In this document: piece after piece, positions 1-8,293 of the stretch | How the letters are laid out: each line of letters begins with the position of its first letter | Numbering within the stretch: the first letter of the stretch is position 1 | Source: VXNE01 sp965206615 | GTDB taxonomy: Bacteria; Pseudomonadota; Gammaproteobacteria; Pseudomonadales; Azotimanducaceae | Direction: 5' to 3' | DNA: 64,000 nucleotides | NCBI GenBank assembly: GCA_965206615.1 | Contig: CBDBKI010000005.1 | Location: forward strand, 3,286,001-3,350,000 | Notes under the pieces: generated by a model | The model's database searches: none | The model's input: only the letters and a program-made list of their open reading frames with translations | Told to the model about the DNA's origin: nothing | Made by a program: the position numbers and the translations under genes

Positions 1-136
1 CGGGGAACACGAACGAGGCGCTCTGGTAGATGGGCGTCGCCCGCGCCCCGGTGGCGGGATCCGGCGCCTGGCCCGCGTGCAGCGTCAAGGTGTCGAATCC
101 GGTCCGGCGGGGCGCCCTGTGCGTCTTGTCGGTCAT
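1..136 (-). CDS. metY: O-acetylhomoserine sulfhydrylase-type PLP enzyme, N-terminal fragment
   Basis: The first 45 codons of a gene that runs off the left edge. On the minus strand an ATG at 136-134 opens a frame containing GFDTLTLHAGQAPDPATGAR followed by ATPIYQSASFVF. This is the N-terminal signature of the Cys/Met-metabolism PLP family, closest to O-acetylhomoserine/O-acetylserine sulfhydrylases, which make homocysteine or cysteine from the acetylated amino acid and sulfide in the cytoplasm. The PLP lysine lies outside the window, so substrate preference cannot be judged. It is divergent from the selenoprotein gene, with 137 bases between them and no operator I recognise. The family is fairly secure; the exact enzyme is inferred. 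Confidence 0.75.
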   Translation of the reverse strand, partial: MTDKTHRAPRRTGFDTLTLHAGQAPDPATGARATPIYQSASFVFP

Positions 137-273
137 CGCGGTCCTCGCGTCGAGCGTTGGCCCGATGGTACCCGACAAGTGTTCCGGGCTCGCATGGCGC
201 AAGCGCCACGTCCGGCGTCGCGCCCGGCCTCGCAGTCTTGCCGTTCCCGCAGCGCGACTGATAGTCTGACCGC

Positions 274-1371
274 ATGTATGAGACGCACTACCCGGTCCGA
301 GCGGACCTCAGGGACAAGCATGCGGAGGCCTGGCGGCTGATCGCCCGCCCCGGCCCTTTCTGGAGCGCCCAGGCACGGGTGCAGATGGTGCACGAAGCCC
401 GGGCGGCGCTGTCGTGCGGTCTCTGCCGCCGACGCAAGGATGCGCTGTCGCCGAACCTCGTACAGGGAACGCACGACGCGGCCAGTGCCCTCCCCGCGGC
501 CGTGATCGACATGATCCATCGCGTCCGCACGGACCCGGCGCGCATGACGAAATCCGTCTTCGACGGAGTGCTCGACGCGGGTATCCCGGCGGAAAGCTAC
601 CTTGAGGCCGTGTCGGTGGTGTGCACGTCGGTCATCGTCGATACCTTCCACAATGCGCTCGGCCTCGCTGCCCCCGCGACGCTGCCCCCGGAACCCGGCG
701 AGCCCACCGGCCAGGAACCCCCGCAGGTGGAGGATGCCGGAGCGTGGGTGCCGCTGACGGCGGCCGAGGTGGAGGACGGAACGTTCGGACTGCCACGGGC
801 GCCCAATATCGGCCGCGCCATGGGGCTCGTTCCCGGTGCGGTGGCGCTCTTCTTCCTGACCTTCCGCAGCCATTACGCGTTGCGGGACATTCCACTGGAC
901 ATCAGCCAGGCCCAGGCAGAGTTCATCGCCTCGCGCGTCTCGGCGCTGAACGAGTGCTTCTACTGAACCACCGCACACACCATGCTGCTCCGGGCGAGCG
1001 GCGAGCGAGACAATCAGGACTACGATCTTGCCGCGGTCACCGACGACCAGGCCGATTCCGGCGTGCCGCACTCCGCGACGATCCGCGCCCTGACCGAGGC
1101 GGCCGTGGGCGGGCGCTGGCAGGAACTGGGCACTCTGCGCGACGCGGCCAGCGCCGTCCTGGGCGAGCCGGCCATGGTGGACGTACTGACCGTCGCATCG
1201 GGTTTCAACGGCATCACGCGGGTCGCGGATGCCACGGGCATCCCGCTCGATGACAGGGCGCGGACCGCCACCGAGGAAATGCGGTCCGCGGTGGGCATCG
1301 ACCGGTTCGACTACGCGCACAAGAGCGCGCGTTACGATTCCGCGCCGGAGATGCGTCAGGCCCTGACGTAG
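274..1371 (+). CDS. AhpD/carboxymuconolactone decarboxylase-like selenoprotein (TGA 964-966 read as Sec)
   Basis: A 365-residue reading frame with one in-frame TGA at codon 231. The bases before and after the TGA are open in the same frame, and the TGA falls in the motif E-C228-F-Y-U231-T-T-A-H235. This is the CxxCxxxH redox centre of AhpD-like peroxidases with the second Cys replaced by selenocysteine. The downstream part (LLRASG, then a helical AhpD-like tail) continues the domain. A hairpin 24 bases after the TGA fits a bacterial SECIS. AhpD-like selenoproteins with CxxU are a described type. The role is probably thiol/selenol-dependent peroxide or disulfide reduction in the cytoplasm. The residues before 200 include a second CxxC (CGLC, near residue 48) of unknown role. 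Annotation pipelines would truncate this at 966 or split it in two. The selA/B/C/D genes are not in the window; selU at 8290 shows selenium use independently. Confidence 0.85.
984..1002 (+). promoter_or_regulatory. Candidate bacterial SECIS hairpin
   Basis: GCTGCTC (984-990) pairs fully with GAGCGGC (996-1002, one G-T pair) around the loop CGGGC (991-995). A further T-G pair can extend it by one. The loop starts 24 bases after the TGA at 964-966 and has G at its second position. Distance, loop size and loop G match what is known of bacterial SECIS elements bound by SelB. The hairpin lies inside the coding sequence, as expected in bacteria. Pairing was done by eye and no energy was computed. 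Confidence 0.65.
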
Positions 1372-1456
1372 CGGCTGTTTGGCGGCGCGCCGTGCTCGCC
1401 GTGAACACCTGTTGGCCAGTACCCCGTGACCGCGGTCACGGCGCAAGAGGTGTCGC

Positions 1457-2380
1457 TCACCCCAGGGCGTGACGGAGCCCCGCCGCGAGGTGCGCATGGC
1501 GGAACGCGAAGCCGCTTGCCAACGCCTTGGCCGGCAACACGCGCTGACCGCCAAACAGCAGTTCGCGCGCCATGTCACCGAGCACCCAGGTTACCGGCGC
1601 CCGCGGCACGCGCAGGAACGCCGGCCGCCGCAGGACGGCCGCGAGCGTTCGGGCGAACTCCGCGTTTGTGACGGGGTTGGGCGCCGTTGCATTGACCGGT
1701 CCGGACAGGGATACCTCGCCCGCGACGTGCCCGATGAGCCGCACGAGGTCGTCTCTTTCGATCCACGACATCCAGTGCTCTCCGGCTCCAAACGGACCGC
1801 CCATGCCGAGTCGGAAAGGCAACAGCAGCCGTTGCAGAAAGCCCCCCTCCCGGGCGAGGACGAGGCCGATCCTGAGATGTACCACGCGCACCCCGTGGGC
1901 TGCCGCCGGATCCGCGGCAGCTTCCGCCTCCACGCAGACGCGGTGGCTGAAGCAGTCCCGGGCGTCGCCCGTGTCGTCGAGGGGCTCGTCACCGCGCATG
2001 CCGTACCACCCTACGGCCGACGCATTGATCCAGACGTGCGGCTTCACCTCGAGCCTCTCGATCAACGCGAGCAGCCGTGCGGACACCTGCGGGCGCGAGC
2101 GAAGGATTCGCGCCCGCCGGCCGGCAGTCCACGGCCCGCCGGCGACCGGCTCACCGGCCAGGTGGACGACCACGTCGAACCCCTCTCCCGCGTCGATCTC
2201 GTCGAGCCTCGTCACGACACGCACGTCGCGAACAAAGGTGGCCCGCCTCGCGTCGCGGCTGAGCACCGTAACCGTCGCGTCGGCAAGTGCCTCGACCAGC
2301 CGGCGTCCGACGAGGCCGGTGCCTCCGGCGACGAGCCATCGCGCGCCGACACCGGTTTCGAGCCGCGGCGCCGGCTTCAT
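1457..2380 (-). CDS. TIGR01777-type NAD(P)-dependent epimerase (YfcH-like)
   Basis: A 307-residue sugar-epimerase-like short-chain dehydrogenase of the TIGR01777/YfcH family; the substrate is unknown. A Rossmann glycine motif VAGGTGLVGRRLVEAL lies at about residues 15-30, VVHLAGEPVAGG near 65, and NASAVGWYG carries the family Tyr. The C-terminal part (LRIGLVLAREGG, W.SWIERDDLVRL, GPVNATAPNPVTN) matches the family's DUF1731-side pattern. The ATG at 2380 was chosen because it overlaps the TGA of the upstream regulator in an ATGA, so the two are probably translationally coupled. A much longer open frame on the same strand extends upstream but lacks homology-like content. Confidence 0.85.
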   Translation of the reverse strand: MKPAPRLETGVGARWLVAGGTGLVGRRLVEALADATVTVLSRDARRATFVRDVRVVTRLDEIDAGEGFDVVVHLAGEPVAGGPWTAGRRARILRSRPQVSARLLALIERLEVKPHVWINASAVGWYGMRGDEPLDDTGDARDCFSHRVCVEAEAAADPAAAHGVRVVHLRIGLVLAREGGFLQRLLLPFRLGMGGPFGAGEHWMSWIERDDLVRLIGHVAGEVSLSGPVNATAPNPVTNAEFARTLAAVLRRPAFLRVPRAPVTWVLGDMARELLFGGQRVLPAKALASGFAFRHAHLAAGLRHALG

Positions 2381-3015
2381 CCCCGCGCGCCGCCCGTACC
2401 CGGACGCAAGGCGCGCACCACGCGCGAGCCCATGCTGATGAGGGCGATCAGGCTGGTCTTCGGCAGCGTGAGCATCTGCTCGTACCAACTGTTCATGGTA
2501 TCGACAAAGGCCATCATGTCGGCGAGGCGCGTCATCGCGGTGCCGCCGACATTCGGATCCGCCTCCGCGGCCGCCACGCACTCCCGCAGCGCGATCCGCG
2601 CCGGATCTATTTCCCGCGCCTTGCGCCCTTCCGCAATCCGCTTGACGACTTCCCAGAGATCGGTCTCCGCCTCGAAGTGATCGCGGCGGTCGCCGCGCAG
2701 CGGCACTCGGCGGATCAGTTTCCAGCCGACAAGCTCTCGCAGGGAATTGCTGACCCCCGAGCGGGCGATGCCGAGACGCTCGGAGATCTCCTCCGCCGCC
2801 AGCGGATGGTCCGAGAGGTACAGCAGGGCGTGCACCTGGGCGATGGAGCGGTTCACGCCCCAATGGCTGCCCATGTCGCCCCAATGCAGGATGAACTTCT
2901 CGACGGCTTCCGGCAGGGGGTCGCTGGTCGGCGTGGCGGACTGCGGCCCATCCTTGCCTGGCCTGCCGATGGAGTGCTCCCGACCCGACATATCGCCCGT
3001 CGTACGGTCTTCCAT
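2377..3015 (-). CDS. GbsR/MarR-family transcriptional regulator
   Basis: A 212-residue DNA-binding protein. The winged helix covers about residues 55-115: VHALLYLSDHPLAAEEI, then SERLGIARSGVSNSLREL as the recognition region, then LRGDRRDHFEAE as the wing. The D-x-W-E-V-V-x-R-I-A tail and the start of the domain (FILHWGDMGSHWG) are typical of the GbsR subgroup, whose members repress neighbouring genes and often sense small metabolites. The first 30 residues look disordered, so a shorter protein starting at an internal Met is possible. It is first in a two-gene operon with the epimerase, and an AT-rich repeat cluster directly upstream is a plausible autoregulatory operator. Confidence 0.85.
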   Translation of the reverse strand: MEDRTTGDMSGREHSIGRPGKDGPQSATPTSDPLPEAVEKFILHWGDMGSHWGVNRSIAQVHALLYLSDHPLAAEEISERLGIARSGVSNSLRELVGWKLIRRVPLRGDRRDHFEAETDLWEVVKRIAEGRKAREIDPARIALRECVAAAEADPNVGGTAMTRLADMMAFVDTMNSWYEQMLTLPKTSLIALISMGSRVVRALRPGTGGARG

Positions 3016-3032
3016 GTTTCCCTCTATAACGA

Positions 3033-3065
3033 ATATTTCGATATTTCAGTCACAACAGAAATATC
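3033..3065. promoter_or_regulatory. AT-rich operator candidate upstream of the GbsR-type gene
   Basis: Three copies of the half-site ATATTTC sit here: two direct (3033-3039 and 3041-3047) and one inverted (GAAATAT, 3058-3064). GATATTTC at 3040-3047 and GAAATATC at 3058-3065 form a perfect inverted repeat with a 10-base centre. The stretch is strikingly AT-rich in a GC-rich genome and lies 18-50 bases before the regulator start, where a promoter is expected. Binding by the adjacent regulator is inferred. Confidence 0.5.
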
Positions 3066-3130
3066 TGCGCATTGCCTGTCGAAAGCAAGCGGTCGCGCAC
3101 ATGGACGGATGCCGCGGACGACGCCGCGGA

Positions 3131-3541
3131 TCAGGCGGGCGTCCGTTCCGTAATCATGAAGCTCCCCGTTGCTTCCGCCACGACCGAGTCGTCGTCGGTA
3201 CGGACGACCTTGCCCTCGACGACAGCCAGGCGTCCCTTGCGTCTCTGCAGCCGCCCTTCCAGACGAATCGGCGTACCCACCGGCAGGGGTTGCCTGTAAC
3301 GGACTTCCGCCTTGGCGGTGAAGCACTGCTCGCCCTGCAGGTATACCCAGTTCGCCATCACATCATCGAGCAGACTGAACAGGATGCCGCCGTGGGTGAC
3401 TCCGTCGTATCCGGCGTGGCTGATCGTGGGGACGAACTCGGCGCGGCAGACATCCGCTTCCAGCCGAAAGGCCACGTGCAGGCCGTCCGGATTGCCCGGC
3501 CCGCAGACGAAACAGCGGTTGGCAGGGGATTCGAGGGACAT
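3131..3541 (-). CDS. PaaI-like hotdog-fold thioesterase
   Basis: A 136-residue single hotdog domain. It opens with CFVCGPGNPDGLHV, a Cys-pair start common in one PaaI-type thioesterase subgroup. The catalytic-loop motif VTHGGILFSLLDDVMA is near residues 48-64, followed by the strands TAKAEVRYRQPLPVGTPI and EGKVVRTDD. Such enzymes hydrolyse acyl-CoA thioesters in the cytoplasm; the acyl group here is unknown. It is divergent from the Nudix CoA pyrophosphatase gene with 20 bases between starts, so the two promoters must lie inside each other's 5' regions. Both neighbours act on CoA compounds, which may reflect a shared function. Confidence 0.85.
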   Translation of the reverse strand: MSLESPANRCFVCGPGNPDGLHVAFRLEADVCRAEFVPTISHAGYDGVTHGGILFSLLDDVMANWVYLQGEQCFTAKAEVRYRQPLPVGTPIRLEGRLQRRKGRLAVVEGKVVRTDDDSVVAEATGSFMITERTPA

Positions 3542-3561
3542 GGGCGCGCTATCATAGCGCG

Positions 3562-4161
3562 GTGCTTCCCATCGCCGACATCCAGGAGCGGCTGTCCGCG
3601 CACGAACCGTTGCGGTTCCCGACAGGCCCCGAGACGCGACAGGCGGCCGTCGCCGTCGTGCTGCGTGAACGGGGTGCCGACACGGAAGTACTCTTCATCA
3701 AGCGCGCCGTAAAGGAAGGGGATCCCTGGTCCGGCGACATGGCGTTTCCCGGCGGGCACCGGGAGCCGGCGGACACAGACCTGATGGCCGCCGCGATGCG
3801 CGAGACGGCCGAGGAGATCGGCCTCGTCATCGAGCCTGCCGACCTCATCGGAGAACTGTCGCAACAGCGTCCCGCGCGCAACGCACGCCGCACGGACTTG
3901 CTGGTCGCGCCCTACGTCTTCGCGATTGACGGGGATCCCGACTTCGAGCTCAGCTACGAGGTGGCCGAGGTCGTCTGGACCCGGCTCGCGCCCATGCACA
4001 CTGGAGACAATCGCACCATGGAGCACCGCTCCATCGGTGGTACGCCGATCCCCTTCCCCGGATATCGACTCGGTGCACGCCACTTCGTATGGGGCCTGAC
4101 CTACCGCATGATGCAGACCTTCTTCGAAGCGCTCGACCCGAACTTCGTGCGCTGCGACTGA
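3562..4161 (+). CDS. CoA pyrophosphatase, Nudix hydrolase (NudL-type)
   Basis: A 199-residue Nudix protein. The box lies around residues 64-88: GGHREPADTD, then AAMRETAEEIGL, with the RE..EE core at 80-85. The motif WSGDMAFPGGH before the box is the CoAse (UPF0035) signature separating this branch from MutT-like members. Such enzymes cleave CoA or acyl-CoA to phosphopantetheine and 3',5'-ADP and are thought to trim CoA pools. The GTG at 3562 was chosen because it gives the family's usual length; there is no in-frame ATG near it. The first Glu of the Nudix consensus is not conserved, as in other NudL proteins. Confidence 0.88.
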   Translation: MLPIADIQERLSAHEPLRFPTGPETRQAAVAVVLRERGADTEVLFIKRAVKEGDPWSGDMAFPGGHREPADTDLMAAAMRETAEEIGLVIEPADLIGELSQQRPARNARRTDLLVAPYVFAIDGDPDFELSYEVAEVVWTRLAPMHTGDNRTMEHRSIGGTPIPFPGYRLGARHFVWGLTYRMMQTFFEALDPNFVRCD

Positions 4162-4208
4162 GGGATTCCACCAGCTCGCAACGGACTCCGCGCCGAGGGC
4201 GGCCGCCG

Positions 4209-5639
4209 TCAGCCGAAGACCCCGTGTGCCAGACTCCCGGACAGCTCCGGCAAGTCGTAGTAGTCGGCGATCGCGAGCCCCGCCGCCACGCTCGTGAAGG
4301 GATCGTGCTCCACCACCCGTCCGGGGAAGCGCTCGTCCAGGATGCGCCGCACCGCCGGAATCCGGGACGACCCGCCCGTGCGCAGCACGATGTCGAAGTC
4401 TTCCGGCGCCATGCCGGCACGCACCACGGTCGCCTCGACCGCGCGCTCCACTTCGTCCAGCACATCGCCGATCAGCGCCTCGAACTCCGTTCGCGTCAGC
4501 CGCGCTTCGACATCGATCTCCGGGATGTCGAGGACCGCTTCGTCTGCCTCGGACAACTCCGCCTTGAACGCCTTGATGGCCTGAAAGACGAGATAGCCGT
4601 GGTTCTGCTGGATCAGTTCGCGCAGCCGTCGAAACTTGAGGCGCGCCGGGCCTCCAGCCCGGATGCACGACTGTACGGCCGTCGTGTAGCGGTTCTGGTT
4701 CAGAAGATAGGTGACCGGCCAGTTCAGCAGAAATTCCTCGTAGTCCTCGAACGGAAAAGGTGTATCGATTTCCCGCGTGGCGCCGCGCCGCCGCCACCGT
4801 TCGCCCTGGCCCAGGAGCGGAAACAACAGTTCCCGGAAGACGCACCGGTCGATGTGATCGCCACCGAGCGCGACGCCGTGGGTGGCGACCACCCGGAAAC
4901 CGGAGCCCCCTGCGGCCCGCGCCAGGACGCAGAAGTCCAGCGTGCCGCCACCGAAATCCACCGTGAGCACACGGTCTGCCACCGCCCCGCGTCCGTGCAG
5001 AAAGCTGACGGCGGCGGCGATCGGCTCCGGGACCATGCGGCACCGTTCGATTCCCGCATACCGGCAGGCCTCCCCCAGACGTGTCAGGGCCAGCGTGTCC
5101 CGATGCTCCGCGCGCCCTTCGAAGTGGACCGGATGTCCCACGCAGGCCGCGTTCCCGACCCCGGTTTCGGCCTCGAGGGTTCGCGCGATGCGTAGCAGGA
5201 TCGGAGTGATCAGCGCCACCAGCCGGAAGGGGTGGTCGAAGACCATGAGCCGTCTGATGTCGGGGTTGCCGAGGAGCCGCTTCGTGCCGTGGAACAGCCT
5301 GCCGCGCAGTCCCGTGTCCAGGGCCGGCTCACCGTAGATCTTCTGCACCAGCATGTCCGGCGGCGCCCGTCCGCCCGTGTCTCCGCCGAGCGCCAGCACC
5401 GCCTCGCCAATGACTTCCGACACGAGTTCCACCTGTCGCCCGGTGTTGTCGGCGACATAGTGCTCCACGCCGTCGAGACCCGTCGTCGTCTGCAGGTCCC
5501 GGTCCAGGTAGGTGGCGGACGGCATGATCGGCGACGCATGCTCGAGCTCGACGAGGCGCACCGCGGCGCCGTCGAAAACCGCCGCCGCGGAGTTCGTCGT
5601 GCCGAAGTCGATACCGATACCCGGACGCTTCAACGCCAT
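4209..5639 (-). CDS. Hsp70-family protein (YegD-like)
   Basis: A 476-residue actin-fold ATPase of the Hsp70 superfamily. IGIDFGTTNSAAAVFDG is the phosphate-1 motif at the N-terminus. VLTVDFGGGTLDFCVL (about residues 220-235) is phosphate-2. DIVLRTGGSSRIPAVRRILDE with FTSVAAGLAIADYY is the adenosine motif at the C-terminus. It lacks the substrate-binding and lid domains of DnaK and stops right after the ATPase domain, as YegD does; the substrate is unknown. It stands alone and is convergent with the Nudix gene. Confidence 0.87.
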   Translation of the reverse strand: MALKRPGIGIDFGTTNSAAAVFDGAAVRLVELEHASPIMPSATYLDRDLQTTTGLDGVEHYVADNTGRQVELVSEVIGEAVLALGGDTGGRAPPDMLVQKIYGEPALDTGLRGRLFHGTKRLLGNPDIRRLMVFDHPFRLVALITPILLRIARTLEAETGVGNAACVGHPVHFEGRAEHRDTLALTRLGEACRYAGIERCRMVPEPIAAAVSFLHGRGAVADRVLTVDFGGGTLDFCVLARAAGGSGFRVVATHGVALGGDHIDRCVFRELLFPLLGQGERWRRRGATREIDTPFPFEDYEEFLLNWPVTYLLNQNRYTTAVQSCIRAGGPARLKFRRLRELIQQNHGYLVFQAIKAFKAELSEADEAVLDIPEIDVEARLTRTEFEALIGDVLDEVERAVEATVVRAGMAPEDFDIVLRTGGSSRIPAVRRILDERFPGRVVEHDPFTSVAAGLAIADYYDLPELSGSLAHGVFG

Positions 5640-5771
5640 GGGATGGGGAAAGCCCTCACGGACCGGGCACGGGCAGCGTCAGCGCCCCGTTCGAACTCCG
5701 GCCCGGACGGCGGCACGGCCACGGGGGCGGGTGCCCGCGGAGCCGAACAGGGCGGCGCCCGAGGCGACCGG

Positions 5772-6425
5772 TCAGGCGAGCGTCACCAACGGTTCGATGT
5801 CGCAGCCGACGCCGGTGCCACCGAGCCCGCAGTAGCCGTTGGGCACCTTGGCCAAGTATTGCTGGTGGTAGTGCTCGGCATAGTAGAACGGCGGCGCGTC
5901 CTCGATCTCGGTCGTGATGGGACCATAGCCGGCAGACGTCAATGCTGTTTGGTAGGCATTCCGAGTGTCCTCGGCCGCGCGTCGTTGCGCGGCGTCGAAA
6001 ACGTGGATCGCCGAGCGATACTGGGTGCCCACGTCATTGCCCTGGCGCATGCCCTGGGTCGGATCGTGCCCTTCCCAGAAGAGTTTCAGCAGCTCGGCAT
6101 ACGACACCGCGTCGGGGTCGAACACCACGAGCACGACCTCCGTGTGCCCCGTCAGCCCCGAGCAGACTTCCTCGTAGGCCGGGTTCGGGGTGAGCCCCCC
6201 TGCATAACCCACCGCCGTGGTATACACGCCGGAGGTCTGCCAGAACTTCCGTTCGGCGCCCCAGAAGCATCCCATCGCGACGACCATCTGCTGCATGCCC
6301 GCCGGGAACGGCGCCTTCAGGATATGGCCGTTCACGAAGTGCGCCGGCGGGACAGGCACGTCCATGCTGCGCCCGGGCAATGCTTCCTCCGTTCGCGGGA
6401 GGCGCGGTCTGTATCTCAACTGCAT
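5772..6425 (-). CDS. msrA: Peptide methionine sulfoxide reductase MsrA
   Basis: A 217-residue MsrA that reduces methionine-S-sulfoxide in proteins. The catalytic motif MGCFWGAERKFW places the nucleophile at Cys53. GYAGG, SGLTGHTEVVLVVFDP, FWEGHDPTQ and NDVGTQYRS follow in the usual order, and the tail has two resolving Cys (PNGYCGLGGTG, VGCDIE). It uses Cys, not Sec, at the active site. The ATG at 6425 has GGAGG nine bases upstream and gives the usual MsrA length. The 131 bases between it and the Hsp70-like gene contain GC-rich dyads but no clear U-tailed terminator. Confidence 0.95.
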   Translation of the reverse strand: MQLRYRPRLPRTEEALPGRSMDVPVPPAHFVNGHILKAPFPAGMQQMVVAMGCFWGAERKFWQTSGVYTTAVGYAGGLTPNPAYEEVCSGLTGHTEVVLVVFDPDAVSYAELLKLFWEGHDPTQGMRQGNDVGTQYRSAIHVFDAAQRRAAEDTRNAYQTALTSAGYGPITTEIEDAPPFYYAEHYHQQYLAKVPNGYCGLGGTGVGCDIEPLVTLA

Positions 6426-6607
6426 CCTGGGGATCCTCCGTGGCTGCGATGTTAACAGAGTGGCGCTTGCCAGCGCCGCCCGGACCGTCTCGCGACGAGG
6501 CGACGGACAGGCGACTCGCTCGGCCCTCGAAAGCGGGCGATCGCGCGGTATGCGAAGGCAAACCCGGCAGCCCGCCAACCCGACACGGGATGAGATACAC
6601 TCCCGCG

Positions 6608-8293
6608 ATGCGCGCCCTCCTAGTCGCCTCCACCCTGCTGTTTGGCGTTGGCTGTGCCACGGGACCCCTTGCCACCTACGAAGAACTCGCTGCCGCCGTC
6701 GTCGCCGGCGAGGACGTCGATGTCGCCGAGCTGAGACAGGCGTTTCTGGTTGCCCCGGACTTCCGCGAGCGCGCGGACGCCCTCGGTGCGCTGGAACAGG
6801 AAGCGATTCAACTCGTCGACGAGGAGCCGCTACGGCTTGGGCCAATCGGCGCCGCCATCCTCGATCGGTACCAGGGCAGCGTCGCCGGTCACTACGCGCT
6901 CCTGCGGTTCTACGAGTACGTCGAGCGTGAGGAAGCGGCCGCCGAACATCGCCGCTGGGTCGCCAAGATCGTGGCGAGCCTCGCCGGTGACGGTACCCGT
7001 CAATCGCCCCAGTCCGTCCTGTCCGCACCCGAGGCCAACGCCTACCTCGTCGCCACGGGCCGCCAGCCGGTCGGCTCCATCTACCAGACTTCCGAAGATG
7101 CGCCCTTCGTGATGATGGTGGCGGCGAAGCCGGAGGCAGGGCCCCTGCAGAACGTGTTCTTCGATCTCGAGGCTACCTACCTCTCGGTACGCGATTCCGT
7201 CCTCGCGCAATCTCCCGCGCAGGAGTTCGGGCCAGGCCGTCTGATCGGTGGGTTGGCGCAGCGCGACGATCCCGCCGCACAGGCCTACATCGGGGCATTT
7301 CTTTCGTCGGAAGACCGCTTCGACGAGGCGATCGACTGGCTCTCGGCCGCCAGCCGCCGGGGCAACCTGATCGCCAACCTGATGCTCGCCAACGTCTATC
7401 TGGCCAAGGCCCAGCGCCTGCCGGAGGGAGAGGATCGGGAGGAGGCCCTCGAACGGGTGATGCAGAACTACGTGCATGCCGTGGCCGTCGGTTCGGCCGA
7501 GGCGATGTACCGGCTCGGCGAACTGTACCTGGCGGAATTGTACGGGGCGGAGCTCGCTCCGTCGGGCATTCCGCTGCTGGAACGAGCGGCCGGTCTCGAC
7601 AACATCGACGCGAACCTCTTCCTGGCGCAGATTCACCTGGTCGGGCAATGGGTCGACAGGAACTACGACCGCGCGGAGACCTATCTGCTGCGGGCCGCGG
7701 CACTCGACAGCGAGGCCGCCAAGATCCAGTACGCGCGTTTCCTGATGAGCGAGTCGGCCGGCAGGGATTTCACGGACCAGGCCTACAAGTGGCTGAGAGA
7801 GCTCGCCGCAGATCGCGCGATGTGCGAGCAAGCACCGTCCAGCCCGTTCGTCCTCTGTCCGACGGCCGAAGCACGGCTGCTCCTCGGTGAGTTGCACGCA
7901 CGGGGAATCCACGTCCGTGCGGGCTACGGACGCGCGCGCAAGTGGTTCAAGTCTGCCGTCGACCTGACGCCCGACCACCCCCGGGTCGTCAACGAGGTGG
8001 CGTGGCGGCTGACCGTGACCCAGATCGGACGCCTGCGGGACGAGCGGTACGCGCTCGCCATCATGGACCGCATGATGAACCAGGACGAGCGTGCCCGGCG
8101 CAACCCGGCCTATCTCGATACGTGGGCCGCGGCACACGCCGCCAACGGCGACTTCGGGCGGGCCGTCGCACTGCAGCGGGAAGCCCTGCAGGCCGCGAAC
8201 GAGCAGGAGATGACGGAGGTCATCGAGGAACTGGAGCAGCACCTCGCGGCGTTCCAGGCCGGTGAGACGATCACCGATCCCACCGTACCTTGA
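6608..8293 (+). CDS. Sel1/TPR-repeat lipoprotein
   Basis: A 561-residue envelope protein. The N-terminus MRALLVASTLLFGVGCATGP is a lipoprotein signal with Cys16 as the likely lipidated residue. The body is built of helical repeats of Sel1-like type: AQAYIGAFLSSEDRFDEAI, NLMLANVYLAKAQ, AMYRLGELYLAELYG, NLFLAQIHLVG, ARLLLGELHARGI, a TPR-like pattern for protein contacts. The ATG at 6608 was chosen because it begins the signal peptide; the frame is open further upstream without a signal. It overlaps selU by four bases (TTGA), so the two are co-transcribed and possibly coupled, although no functional link is known. Confidence 0.8.
   Translation: MRALLVASTLLFGVGCATGPLATYEELAAAVVAGEDVDVAELRQAFLVAPDFRERADALGALEQEAIQLVDEEPLRLGPIGAAILDRYQGSVAGHYALLRFYEYVEREEAAAEHRRWVAKIVASLAGDGTRQSPQSVLSAPEANAYLVATGRQPVGSIYQTSEDAPFVMMVAAKPEAGPLQNVFFDLEATYLSVRDSVLAQSPAQEFGPGRLIGGLAQRDDPAAQAYIGAFLSSEDRFDEAIDWLSAASRRGNLIANLMLANVYLAKAQRLPEGEDREEALERVMQNYVHAVAVGSAEAMYRLGELYLAELYGAELAPSGIPLLERAAGLDNIDANLFLAQIHLVGQWVDRNYDRAETYLLRAAALDSEAAKIQYARFLMSESAGRDFTDQAYKWLRELAADRAMCEQAPSSPFVLCPTAEARLLLGELHARGIHVRAGYGRARKWFKSAVDLTPDHPRVVNEVAWRLTVTQIGRLRDERYALAIMDRMMNQDERARRNPAYLDTWAAAHAANGDFGRAVALQREALQAANEQEMTEVIEELEQHLAAFQAGETITDPTVP

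Noticed and set aside
964..966. TGA treated as a genuine stop, making the AhpD-like gene a pseudogene or two genes
   Set aside because: The frame is continuous, the CxxU...H motif is exact, coding quality is equal on both sides, and a SECIS-like hairpin follows. A random nonsense mutation would not be expected at the redox Cys position.
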